Source: Chelydra serpentina (taxonomy: Eukaryota; Chordata; Testudines; Chelydridae). Taken from it: a DNA stretch of 64,000 nucleotides. Below the pieces are notes generated by a model. That model was given only the letters and a program-made list of their open reading frames with translations. It was not told where the DNA came from and searched no databases. The stretch covers positions 6,614,001-6,678,000 of the forward strand of contig JBAIAC010000001.1 of NCBI GenBank assembly GCA_037349315.1, given 5' to 3'. Below, piece after piece: positions 1 to 11,300 of this stretch. Numbering within the stretch: the first letter of the stretch is position 1; every line of letters starts with the position of its first letter. The position numbers were made by a program, and so were the translations under genes.

Positions 1-950
1 TGACTGATTCCTTTCCAGGTGATGGGCTGGCAGCATTGAATTTTGACTTAGGATCAACCCCCCATTGCACTATGTTTTGTGTGTGTGTGAAGTTTGAGAG
101 GAGGTTCCAGTTACATTTAAATTGGGTCTGAGAACCAAGACCTGAGAGTTGTTAATAAGTCAGTTACAATTACTGTGGCCTTGCTCCCTCACAGTCTGCT
201 TTACCATCTTTTCTATCAACGGCAGGGGGAAGAGCATAAAGGAGGCCATTTAGCCCACTTCTGAGATAAGGGGACCACAACCTACACTTCAGTGTATCTC
301 TTGCTCACAGAGCACCTCTTGATATTCCAACTGGACTGGGATGCAAATAGGGCCATAAATAGGCTTCCAAACTGGCCTCCAATGCACTGAAAAGCTAACT
401 GATCTAGACGGCATTCCCTTGGTTCTTCATGTGTCTTGGTGAGCTGGCTGACACTGACTTTCCTTCTTGGTACAGAACTTTAAGTAACAGAGTAGGGGCT
501 TATGTCCAGGACATGTACAAGGCTACTTCTCTAAGTACTGCTGAACATTTAACTTCTTAGCAATCGTACACAAATACCAGGTTTCTGAAGAATCATCTGC
601 TGGAAATGGAAGGGTGAGCTTGATGGTCCATAGCATGAGACAGTGCCGGTTTATTTTAATTTACCTTGGGAAAATGATAAATATCATCTTAAGCACCCTT
701 TTTCTGAGCGGTTCACTCCCAGATGAGGGTCCACCCTGAAATGCCCCTCATAGGAAATCTAGGCGAGGAATGTTGCAAGGGGGAATCTTCCTAGACTCGG
801 GAAACCCAAAAATCAAGAGCAGCTTTTGGAGTTGGATGGTTTTCCAACAAATGGTGACCTTAGTCTTTCGACTCCGGAAATGTAGCAATGTAGTGGCGAA
901 GTTACCCCGCTCCTAGAAAAAAGGCTAGGCTGAATGGGGAAGCAGCCACA
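1..950. other. PSME4 intron sequence, nothing recognised
   Basis: Unremarkable intron sequence. I see no exon on either strand, no structured repeat and no conserved element. Confidence 0.5.
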
Positions 951-1560
951 GCTGGGGCCATGCCCCAATCAGGCCACAACTGGCCCTGTTATAAGGGCTC
1001 AGGGAGGAGCTGGGTCAGTCTCTCTTTAACTGTAGAGAGAGAAAGACCTGGGTCCCTGGGAGCTCAGGGTACCGGGAGTAGAGCAGGGTTGGGGAAAGGC
1101 AAGACGGGCTGGGGAGCTCCAGCCTGGCAAATCCCCAAGCTGCGGGCCTTGCTAAAGGCCAAAACAGGTACTGGGATTGCAGAGATGCAACCTGGGGTTA
1201 GGCAGAGGGAGCTGGTCCAACCTCCTTGCCAATGATGAGTGGCTATAACAGACTGCAGTTTGACCCAGTGAGTGGGGGCTAGAAGACGACTGGCAGTAAC
1301 CACTGAGGCAAGGTGGGTGAGAGGGTTGGGAGTTTCCTGGGAGGGGAGACCCAGAGCGTGGCGGGGTACTGCTAGGGCAGCACCCAAAAGTAAAGGGCAC
1401 TCAGGTCCGGGAGGGACACGGGGCCAGCAACAGGCAAGACACCGGCCAGTAGGAGGCGCTCCGTACACTGAAGAGCTAATTCCTGAGACGACTAGCAGGA
1501 GGCGCTGCACCGGTGAGTTATCACGGTTTGCTACAAGCAAAAAGCCTCCTCCTAATGTGT
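951..1560. repeat. GC-rich repeat-like block
   Basis: G-rich sequence unlike the flanking intron, with two similar 'gcaggaggcgctgcac / agtaggaggcgctccg' segments near its right end. Its open frames on both strands have no recognisable protein features. It resembles LTR-derived turtle repeats, but I cannot name the family or find matched ends. Confidence 0.4.
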
Positions 1561-2220
1561 AGGAACCTGCAAGAGCAGCAGCTTCAAAGGGAACACTTGC
1601 TGAGATGGGGTAGATTGAAGATTCTCTCACTGGAACAAGGGAAGGACCAATTCCCTTGTCTAAAGCCTCAGTGACTGCTTTGTCTCTATGCTCTCCAAAG
1701 AGCTTACCAACAAAACATTTCGAAGGATAATAATGTTAGCCTGCAATTCCAATTTCTTTGAGTGGAGCCATAGCTGTCTCCCCAACACATATTTGGAAGT
1801 TTTGAATGTGCAGCAAACAACAGTCAGGGGAAGCATCAGTCCCATAAAAGCTGCTACGGAAATCTAGTTTAAGGTAGATTTTATAGATATTTTTTGTTTT
1901 GTTTTTTGAGGTGGGGGTTATCTACACTCCTAATGGCCTCCCAGATGAACACAGAACTGCACAATCAGAGACTGCAGCTAACAGTCCCAGGGTTGACGCT
2001 GCTATATCCAAGTTTAGCCTTATTCTCATCTATGGGTTTGGCATGCTCCCTCAGCTGGTATGATGATACCCTTTACTTAAGAGGCTGCAGCAGGCTTCAC
2101 CTTAGGCAGATTAAGTTCTTCTACTTTTTAGTTACAAATCTTGATGGGGAATTTCCATTCCACCCAAATCACACCCTCATAAGTGAGGCGAGAACAATTC
2201 TACAGATGTTATTCAACTTT

Positions 2221-4273
2221 TACCCCTGAGGGTATTCTGTGCCAAAAAAATAAAAATTCTGCACCAAAAAATTAAAAAGTTGTATTTGTTAAATAAATGT
2301 GGAGGCTCCAGCATGGCATTGGGGAGCACAGGCCACTGGCTGCACAGAGGTAGGAGATCACTCTGCAGCTCCCCCCTGGGGACATGGCTCAGCCATGAGC
2401 CTGCACCCAACCCTGACACAGTGCAAGGATCGAGCCTGCCCCAGAAACACCCTCTGTGCCAGCTGCACCAGGTGTAGGCAGGCAGGCTCAGCAAAGCAGG
2501 ATCCAAGTGTAGAGGGGCTTAGTGTGGACTGCACCCTTAGCAAGTTTGCAGATGACACTAAACTGGGAGGAGTGGTTGATACGCTGGAGGGTAGGGATAG
2601 GATACAGAGGGACCTAGACAAATTAGAGGATTGGGCCAAAAGAAATCTGATGAGGTTCAACAAGGACAAGTGCAGAGTCCTGCACTTAGGACGGAAGAAT
2701 CCCATGCACTGCTACAGACTAGGGACCGAATGGCTGGGCAGCAGTTCTGCAGAAAAGGACCTAGGGGTTACAGTGGATGAAAAGCTGAATATGAGTCAAC
2801 AGTGTGCCCTTGTTGCCAAGAAGGCTAACGGCATTTTGGGCTGTATAAGTAGGGGCATTTCCAGCAGATCGAGGGACGTGATTATTCCCCTCTATTCGGC
2901 ACTGGTGAAGCCTCATTTGGAGTACTGTGTCCAGTTTTGGGCCCCACACTACAAGAAGGATGTGGATAAATTGGAAAGAGTCCAACGGAGGGCAACAAAA
3001 ATGATTAGGGGGCTGGAGCACATGACTTATGAGGAGAGGCTGAGGGGACTGGGATTGTTTAGACTGCAGAAGAGAAGAGTGGGGGGATTTGATAGCTGCT
3101 TTCAACTACCTAAAAGGGGGTTCCAAAGAGGATGGATCTAGACTGTTCTTAGTGGTAGAAGATGACAGAACAAGGAGTAATGGTCTCAAGTTGCAGAGGG
3201 GGAGGTTTAGGTTGGATATTAGGAAAAACTTTTTCACTAGTAGGGTGGTGAAGCACTGGAATGGGTTACCGAGGGAGGTGGTGGAATCTCCTTCCTTAGA
3301 GGTTTTTAAGGTCAGGCTTGACAAAGCCCTGGGTGGGATGATCTAGTTGGGGTTGGTCCTGCTTTGAGCAGGGGGTTGGACTAGATGACGTCCTGAGGGC
3401 CCTTCCAACCCTGAGATTCTATGATTCTATGATCCAGGTGTGGGTTGAGAGGGTTCTGTGTGTAGCAATCTGGGTGCGAGAGGTGATCTGGATGCACAGG
3501 GGCTTGGGGGGGGGGGGTTCTGGGTGCAATGGTAATGGGACTTTGCAAGGGGTCCAGATGAAAGTAGTTGGGGCTCAGCGGGGTAGGGTCTGGGTGTGTG
3601 TGGGATGGATCTCAGCAGGGGGGTCTGGGTGTGTGGGGATTCAGTGGGAGGTGGGGAGGGGGAATCCAGATGCTGAGGGAGTGGGGCTTACTGGGGTGGG
3701 GATCCAGGTGCAGCTTGTTGGGGCTTGGTGGAGTGGGAATCCAGGTGCGGGTTGCTTTTCGGGGTTGTCCAGGTGCAGGCGGAGTGGGGCTCTGCGGGGG
3801 GGGAGGGGGGAATCTGGGTATGAGAGGGTCTGGATGCACAGGGGTTGGGCAGATGGGGGAGAAGCTCCCTGTACAGTGATCCCTCTCCCTGCAGCTGAGG
3901 AGCGATGGGTGGGGAGTTTACAAAGCTTCCTGGGGAGAAATCTGGGGGTGGGTCTGACCAGGCCCCGGATGCCATGCAGGGGAAGAGGAAATCCTATTCT
4001 CCCCAGCCCAGCAAGGACTAGCAGCTCAGCCCGGTGCAGGGTAGGAGCCACTAGAGGGGTCTTCCCCAGTCTTGCCCCCTGCCCCACAGTGATTTACCTC
4101 TCTGCTGGCTGCCCTGGGCACCCAAAACATCCTGCTGGGGAGGGTCACATGTCCGCTCTTGTGGTTTCCCTTTGCTTCCCTGTCAGAAAGTCATTTTTTT
4201 GCAGGGAAGCAAAGAAATCTGCAGGGACATACATTATGCGCCTGCACAATGGCACAGAATTCCTCCAGGAGTA
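2221..4273. mobile_element. TIR element family 'GGAATTCTG', copy 1, split by CR1
   Basis: Left end TACCCCTGAGGGTATTCTG and right end CAGAATTCCTCCAGGAGTA are imperfect inverted repeats of about 25 bp. Direct repeats AACTTT flank the ends (2215-2220 and 4274-4279). The interior is G-rich, with degenerate tandem units of the type 'atctgggtgc...tgcacagggg', and a CR1 fragment sits inside. No transposase is visible, so it is non-autonomous. Related copies lie at 6287 and 53899, although the interior of this copy differs from theirs. Confidence 0.65.
2511..3430 (+). mobile_element. CR1 LINE, 5'-truncated 3' end
   Basis: The frame from about 2536 encodes the C-terminal part of a CR1 reverse transcriptase: FADDTK (the YADD-box equivalent), then [17 protein letters not shown], [14 protein letters not shown] and [11 protein letters not shown] motifs. 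A frameshift near 3088 moves the reading into the frame with [15 protein letters not shown] and ends at KALGGMI. The 3' end has the CR1 hallmark of short ATTCTATG repeats without poly-A. Direct repeats GATCCAAGTGT (2500-2510) and GATCCAGGTGT (3431-3441) flank it. It is a dead 920-bp copy with about one third of ORF2. Confidence 0.88.
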
Positions 4274-4804
4274 AACTTTGCAGAGTTTGAGGGGTTTTTT
4301 GGATTTTTCATTTTCTAAAAACATAAGCACCTGTTAAGTTAGATCTCCATTCATGCTAAACGCTGGGAAGCTTAGCTGAGAGTTTGAGGTATCTTGCTTA
4401 TAGACCAGTTTTAGATATTTCTATTTCTTTTTGGAGAATCCAGAAGGGAGATTCTCTCATGAAAGGTTTTAAGATGTTGTGTTGTTCCTTTAAGAGTTGA
4501 TTGTGAGCACCAGCCTTCACCAGTCCCTGGGCCAGACCTCTGAGAGAATGGTGATAGGGCCCTAGGAGGGGGGAAGTGTGTTATCAGGGAGACTGAAACA
4601 GTCTGCAGACATGTATCCTTCATGTCTTCCTAAGGAAAACAGTAGCCCTCCTGTGGGATGGCTAGAAGAGGAGAGAAGCTAGGTGCATCTTCCAGGTAAT
4701 GGGGATTTGTATCACTTCACCCCATGCTCCATGCTGCTGGATCTGGGCTGATTGGTGACAGACTACACAAAATGAAAAGTGAGCCAGAGACACTGGAGAT
4801 AAAT
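4274..4804. other. intron sequence, nothing recognised
   Basis: Between two transposable elements. I see no exon, matched repeat ends or RNA gene. Confidence 0.5.
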
Positions 4805-5356
4805 GACTCATTGGTAGGGCCCTACCAAATTCACGGTCCATTTTGGTCAATTACACGGTCCTAGGATTTTAAAAATAGCAAATTTAATTATTTCAGCTAT
4901 TTAAATCTGAAATGTCATGGTGTTGTAATTGTAGGGGTCTTGACCCAAAAAGGAGTTGTGGGGAGTTGTAAAGTTATTGTGTGTGTGTGGTGGTGGTGGT
5001 GGGGGGATTGTGATACTGCTACCCTTACTTCTGCGCTGCTGCAGACAGCGGCGCTGCCTTCAGAGCTAGGCAGCTGGAGAGTGGTGGTTGCTGGCTGGGA
5101 GCCCATCTCTGAAGGAAGAGCCGCCACCAGCAGCAGTACAGAAGTAAGGGTGGCATAGTATGGCATTGCCGCCCTTACTTCTGCGCTGCTGCTGGCAAGG
5201 CACTGCCTTCAGAGCTGGGCACTTGGCCAACAGCAGCCACTCTCGGGCCACCCAGCTCTGAAGGCAGCGCAGAAGTAAGGTGAGCATGGGGTGACACCAG
5301 ATTTCACGGTCAGTGAAGCGTTTTTCATGGCTGTGATTTTGGTAGGGCACTACTCA
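4805..5356. mobile_element. hAT-like non-autonomous element
   Basis: The ends share GGGCCCTACCAAATTCAC on the left and its inverse (gtgattttggtagggcac) on the right. Flanks GACTCATT and TACTCATT are a likely 8-bp target duplication (7 of 8). The interior holds nested palindromes built from 'acttctgcgctgctg' and 'cttcagagct', in both orientations, around 5025-5280. No transposase. Exact ends are uncertain by a few bases. Confidence 0.65.
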
Positions 5357-6286
5357 TTTGATACTAATGTCCCAGGAGCTGCCCATTTTCATGGCAGCTG
5401 AGCCCTTGCAGGTAAAACAGCTTGTGGGAAGGGGGATACTTTGCAGCTTTCTCAACCATCTCAGCATGAACCTTACTTACATGCCGGCTGGGAACAGGAA
5501 TTTCTTCCTTGGGGTCACTATGGGTGTCTCTTCCCCCAAGATTCAGGAGGCTCCAGTGAACCTTTCCTGCTTGCTCTGAAAGCTGTGGGAAATGCAATCC
5601 TCATTCTAGGAGAGCGCTGAGGGGAGAGAGGAGCAAGGGGGAGGGGAGTTTGAAAAAACTTATCCCCAGTTTCATGCCACTCATTCTGGCTTCCTCTCAG
5701 TGAAGGGAGCTTCCATGTGGCCTCCTTAACTGTCTCAGTGTGGACCTTGCCAACATTCCAGCTGAGAGCTGGGTTCCTGAGGTGTTCCGTCTCTCATTTC
5801 TGAGGGGAAAAGGGAAGACAGGTGTTGCCCTTCAAACCCTCCTCAGAAAGCCAAAAATAAAAAAATGTTGCGACTAGATTTAGCAGTTTTGAGGATAAAA
5901 ACCTCAAAACCAATGAAGAAGCAGAGCATTTCGTGATTTGTTGTTTGTTTTTTTTTTGTTTGTTTTTTTACAAATCCTGTGAAATCTCTGCTACAAAGGG
6001 AGACCTGGAATCTGCAGTGTGCGCTTCTTGGAGGCATCTTCCTGAGGGAAGATCCTTAGCCCATGCCCTGAGCAAAGATCTGGTCTGCTCCCAGTTGCCA
6101 TGGAGACAGGGAATACTCCACCATTAAGGTTGTCTGACATGGAGGGACCAGGAAATTGTTTCCATTATTCCAACCCCTCCATACCACACTGCCCCCAAGC
6201 ATCCACTCACTATATGAATTTCCAAACCAGATGTCAACGTCATTGTTTTAAGTCTGAGCCACTCCTCTTCTGTCTATTGCAGAAAT
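5357..6286. other. intron sequence, nothing recognised
   Basis: Low-complexity T-rich run at 5940-5970. No exon or matched repeat ends seen. Confidence 0.5.
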
Positions 6287-7431
6287 TATTCCCAGGGGAA
6301 TTCTGAGCTATTGCACATGCACATAATTCATTGCCACACACAATTTTTTTTCCCTACAGAAAATAACTTCTGCCGGAAAGTTACTGCAGTTATGCCTTTT
6401 GGCCACCAGGGGCTGCTGGGGTATTAGAACAGAGCAGCCGCTCCCAGGCCAGCCCCAGCTACGATAAGGAAAAAGAAGAGTGCCCTGCTGGTGAAGCCAG
6501 CTCAGGAGAAAGGAAATATGTGGGACAGACAGAATGGGGCACATGGTGCTACTGGGGGGGGGTCACAGACTGGAGTTTATAACTGCTAATGGGGGAGGAC
6601 AGACTGGGGCAGGGGCTAAATGGAAGTGGAGGTGCAGGGCCACATGGGGACAGAGGAGGGGATACAAGGCCACATGTGGGAAAGGGGGGTGGCTGAGTAT
6701 GGGCACAGGGACACATGAGCACGTGGGAGAGGGTGCAGGGCCACATCGGGGAAGGGGGGTGGCTGAGTGGGGGCACAGAGACATGTGAATATGGGGAGAG
6801 GGGGTGCAGGGACACGCAGGGCTGGGGCTGACTGAGGGAGTGCAGGGACACATGGGAGGGGGTGCAGGGACACATGGGAATGGGGGAAGTGGGTGTCTGA
6901 GTGGGGTTAGAGGGACACATGGGGACAGGGGCAGATGTGCCTGACTGAATGGGAGAGGCTAGGGGTCAGCCAAGGTCTGCATGGGGTCTGCATCCCTAAC
7001 AATCCCTCTATGCCCTACCCAAAAAAACCTGTTCCATACTTCTCAACCCACACCCAACAATCCTCCAGGTTCACTCCCCGGCTCCTTCCCTCTCCCTCAG
7101 CTCCTCCATTACCCCTGACTCCACCAAGCCTTTGCACTGCTTCGGAGAGAGGCGGGAAATACGGTTCTGTATTGTAGTTTAAATGAATTATTCAAAGTTT
7201 TGCATTAATATGCCTAGTAAGGAATCTATTTGTCAAAAAACATTTCTTGAATCTTTTTCCTTGTCTGTATTGTTACAGACATACTTGCTGACAAGTATTT
7301 TGAAATAAATTACCAAAGTAATTGAAACTGGGGTGATTATATTGTGTTATTTTGACAAATAAAATATGTGGAATTTTAAAATATTATGCACAGAATTTTT
7401 AATTTTTTCATGCAGAATTCCCCCAGAAGCA
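6287..7431. mobile_element. TIR element family 'GGAATTCTG', copy 2
   Basis: Left end TATTCCCAGGGGAATTCTG and right end TGCAGAATTCCCCCAGAAGCA are inverted. Flanks AGAAAT and AGCAAC match at 4 of 6 positions, a decayed target repeat. The interior 6640-6930 is a degenerate minisatellite of 'gggacacatggg(ga)' units. The right half (6935-7400) aligns base by base with copy 3 at 54460-54900, including 'ggaaatacggttctgtattg' and 'ttattttgacaaataaaat'. No coding capacity. Confidence 0.75.
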
Positions 7432-8163
7432 AGCAACATTCCCTTATTACTGTGTTGTCTCATACTCAGGCACACTGCTGCCTTTTCTGTTTCAGCTTCA
7501 CTGTTGTTGTTAGTGGTAAGCACCCTCTTGAAGACCTCACAGAAGGGGGTACACCAGAACAAACACAGTTAAAGTGACTGAAAACAAAGCTATCAAACGC
7601 ACAAACTAAATCAATTGAAAAAAAATTGTTCATTGGTCTGAACTATTGTTATCTTAATAAATACTTGTAACTATAACTGGTACAAAAAATGAGATGAAGT
7701 GCCATTTTGTGAACACACGACTGGAAGGTGCTCAGGCACTATGGTGATGAGAATATGGAATATTCCATTCTCTATAGGTTCTCATACAAGTTAATGTTGT
7801 TCCTTCCAATGCAGTTAAGAATTACTAAAAGACAGCTACACTAAGACATTAAAAAGATGCAATCATGGAAGGAAAGATGGTTGGCGTTCAGTGTCACTTG
7901 TAGGCTAACGTATTAAAAAAAAGGTTATGAAGAAGAGATTACTTTTAAACAACTTCATTTTTGCTAGAGAAAACCCTACACATAGATAAATAATGATTTC
8001 TTATTAGCCTCAAAACTCAGAAGAAAAATAGCACATCCTCTTGGAATATTACATTTCATGTACAATTTTAGATTAAATTTACATCATCACTCATGAACTT
8101 TATATGTTTATCGACTAAAAATCATTATGCTTACTGAAGTCTACATAGACCAATCTAACTTAC
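7432..8163. other. intron sequence, nothing recognised
   Basis: AT-rich intron adjoining the last exon in the window. No repeat or exon seen. Confidence 0.5.
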
Positions 8164-8300
8164 TGCAAGGCCTCAGCATTCTTTTCTTTCTGTCGTTGAA
8201 TTCCTAACTGAATCTCTTCTGAACTAAGCATCATCCCGCTGGCGCTTGGGTTTTTTGTTTTTTGCATTAGAATGGCTATCTCAACACATTTCTCTGGAAC
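8164..8300 (-). CDS. PSME4: PSME4 window exon 17 (last in window)
   Basis: Reads [20 protein letters not shown] onward to KEKNAEAL and ends in split codon CA|. 137 nt, acceptor caacag, donor gtaagt. Noticeably less conserved than the previous exon, especially around [13 protein letters not shown]. The next expected exon (NYENLVDTLL region) is not in 1-8163. Confidence 0.93.
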
Positions 8301-11300
8301 CTGTTGAGAGAGAGAAGGGAAACATCTCTAACTGAATAGCAGCCAAAGAATGTTAGCCATCCTTTTGGAAAAGGAGACTCCCAGAGAGGCAGTCAAATGA
8401 AGTGCATACACTGTCCCTTCCACATAGATATGAATAAGCCTCCCTTTATATTTTACAAAATTCCCTAGAGAGGCAATTCAGGTTGCTCCTTTGTTATTTG
8501 ACAGGAAGTCTTGTTATGATAAGATGGAGGAAAATTTAGTAGTTTTAAGATACTGATAGAGCTATGATTACATGTCTATATTTTAAGGCATGGAGTAAAC
8601 CATGCACGAACTGTGATTTTATGGTTAAACAAAAATGCTAAAATATTTATGATAATGGTTTCTGTCACCATGTTTCATTTATTAAGTAAATTTAGTATTG
8701 TGAAAGTTAGACTAACAACAGAACAGATACAACACAAGTACTGACAGTGCAAGCTTCCCCACACTGTCCTGCAAGTGCACAGCAACCTTGATCTGGAGGG
8801 ACCACACCTGAAAAGAGCTAAAAGTTATTTTTCATTCCCATTGCATACCTGACTCCAAAAATTGGGGTGGTGGGGGGAGGGAGGGTGTAAAGTTCTAATA
8901 ATCTTAAACTCAAATCTATAATATTCCAGTCTTAGATATATTTGTCTATATTTCTGCATACTGGAAATCAGAATTATATCAATATTAGTAGTCAAAGCTA
9001 AACCGAAACATGTAAAACTTATTAAATGAATGACTCATTTTATCAAATATAAGTCAAACCACCTCCAAATGTGATATTAGCTTTTAAGTGATTTTTTTGC
9101 TTACTGAAAAGTCCAATCCAATTGTTTCATACTGTCTGTGGATCTTTTCTGCTAGATCATCAAAGAGTCTCACTATAGATGGCTTTTCCAGAGACATAGC
9201 TTTGCTAAGTCCAGAAGAAACAATTGCTGGCCAAGTCTGTACAATACAGTCCCAATCATGAAGATTTGCCAGGCATACTCCACTGTGGTTTCCAAGAAGA
9301 CAATACAAGGCACCCTATATAAACAAGAGTTGTAATATTTGAAGTTACATAAAGCAGTCATTCATATAGAATAAAAATTAGTTGCTCTGTAATTTACCAA
9401 TTATTAAATTGCAACACGAACTGAGATTGAACAATCCAGTTTATCACTAATATATACAAGATATTCCACACAATTCTTGACATATTAAATATTTATTTTA
9501 GTAGTGTCTGCAAGCAGTGCTGACAAATTGGATTTCTCTTTCATTGAATGGTTGTGAGGGAACTATTTCCACAGAACACATTTCAATAACTACAATGAAT
9601 AAACAAACACCTATTTATGGTAGTTTAAATTACAAACTTTTGTTTCTTAGGCTTGTCTACACTGCCCTGCAATTTGGATTATGGATGGCGTGAAGAGAAG
9701 TTTGCACCAAAGTATTGCGCTGTAACTCCGTTGTGTGGACACTGCAGGCACACAAAGAAGTTCCTAGTTCGCATTAATGTAATCCTCTTCATGCAGGATT
9801 ACACTAATGGTGCGCACTGCTATTCACACCCCTGTACGCTGAATTATGGGGCAGTGCAGACATAGCCTCAGCATAACATTTTCTGTTGATCAGCTCTTTG
9901 TTCTTCCTTCCCTGCTCTACTAGGGTTGTAAAACGACTGAACTAAGAACAGTCTGCTGAGATTTTATTGCTTTGTACTATTTTTTTGTTTTAATTAGGAA
10001 ATAAAAGTGATCTATTAGCATAAAGCATTCATAATTCCTGAAGTCCTGATGAAATGGGGTAAATTCATGAAGATGGGGTATGGTATAAAAATATTTTTTA
10101 TGAGCACTTTTTGGGGATGACTGCCTAAGTTACTTTAGGGTTAGCTATCCATGAATAATTCAGCTATCCCAAAGTCATGCTAATAAAATCTTTACACCAT
10201 ACCACATGTATTTTAACCATAAAAATCTTACACACAAACTGAAGACAGATCTGAAATTAAGTAACTGATACAGTACTTTAAACTGCTGCTGAGTAACATT
10301 GTGTTGGTCTGGCCGCAAAAACTCCAAAACCAAAGGAATGATATCTCTGCAACAGAAGTTGTATGTTCCCAGTGCTGTGAAGAATGCTTGCTGAGCTTTA
10401 TTTCTGACCTGTAGAAAGATAAGCATTACCACAGATCTTCAAGTACACAAAAGAATATACAAAGCAGTGATATCCTAGTTCCCTTCAATTACTAATGTGC
10501 AGGTCTTAGGAAGGTGAGTCAGTGCACAGAAATGTAGCCTGTTTTATTTTAAAAGATTAGCAGCAGTGGGCCTGGAGGCTCAACTATCCTTGCCATTTCT
10601 CCAAATTAGGTTTTAGGCACACTGGGAGTTTGGTGTGGTGTAGCTGGTCTTCCCATGGCCTATGATGCATCTGTTCTGTGAACTGAAGACTTCAGTTTCC
10701 ACAACTGTCAATCTGTCACATTTGCTAAACACTTAATACAAATGAGATGAAAGTTTAATAAATAACTCAAAAGATTATATGGGCCCAATTCTGGTTTTGG
10801 ATGAGTGTGTGCAGCTGCTATTTATTGACTTTAGCAAGTCTTTAATTCATAGGACAAAACTCACTTTTGCAAATTTCAAAAATCAGTCAAATTTTGGGCC
10901 TAACCAGGATTGGACAGAGCCCTGGAAAGAATTATGTGAGCAATTAAATGTTTCATACATTACTGAAACCGGAAATAAAAAACAAAGATACTGTGACACT
11001 GAATTCTCCCAAGGAATTAAAAGCTATATTACATTACATTTCACTGCAAATATCAAGTTGAAAATAAACTCAATAAATGTAACTGATAACTGCATTACTT
11101 TAGCATAGAAGACATTCTTACCTGACCATAGGAACTTGTAGACAAACACAGAAGATCCCTGATCATGTCTTGGTGTATATTTTTATATTCACAGCCTTCA
11201 ACAGTTAGAGTTCTCAGCTAAAGGAAGTAAGAAAATTTCAATTAGACACAGGCTCTATTTGCAATTTTACAAATCTAAGAGAGGAAAGTTATTGTAGAGA

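Noticed and set aside
960..1630. Frames of 82-188 aa on both strands
   Set aside because: They lie in a GC-rich repeat-like block with no recognisable protein features.
3429..4274. 281-aa plus-strand open frame after the CR1
   Set aside because: Low-complexity Gly/Val translation of G-rich tandem units in a TIR element. It ends exactly at the transposon edge.
1064..8163. Search for the next PSME4 exon (NYENLVDTLLDGVEQ region)
   Set aside because: No minus-strand segment in 1-8163 matches, so the exon lies beyond the window edge.
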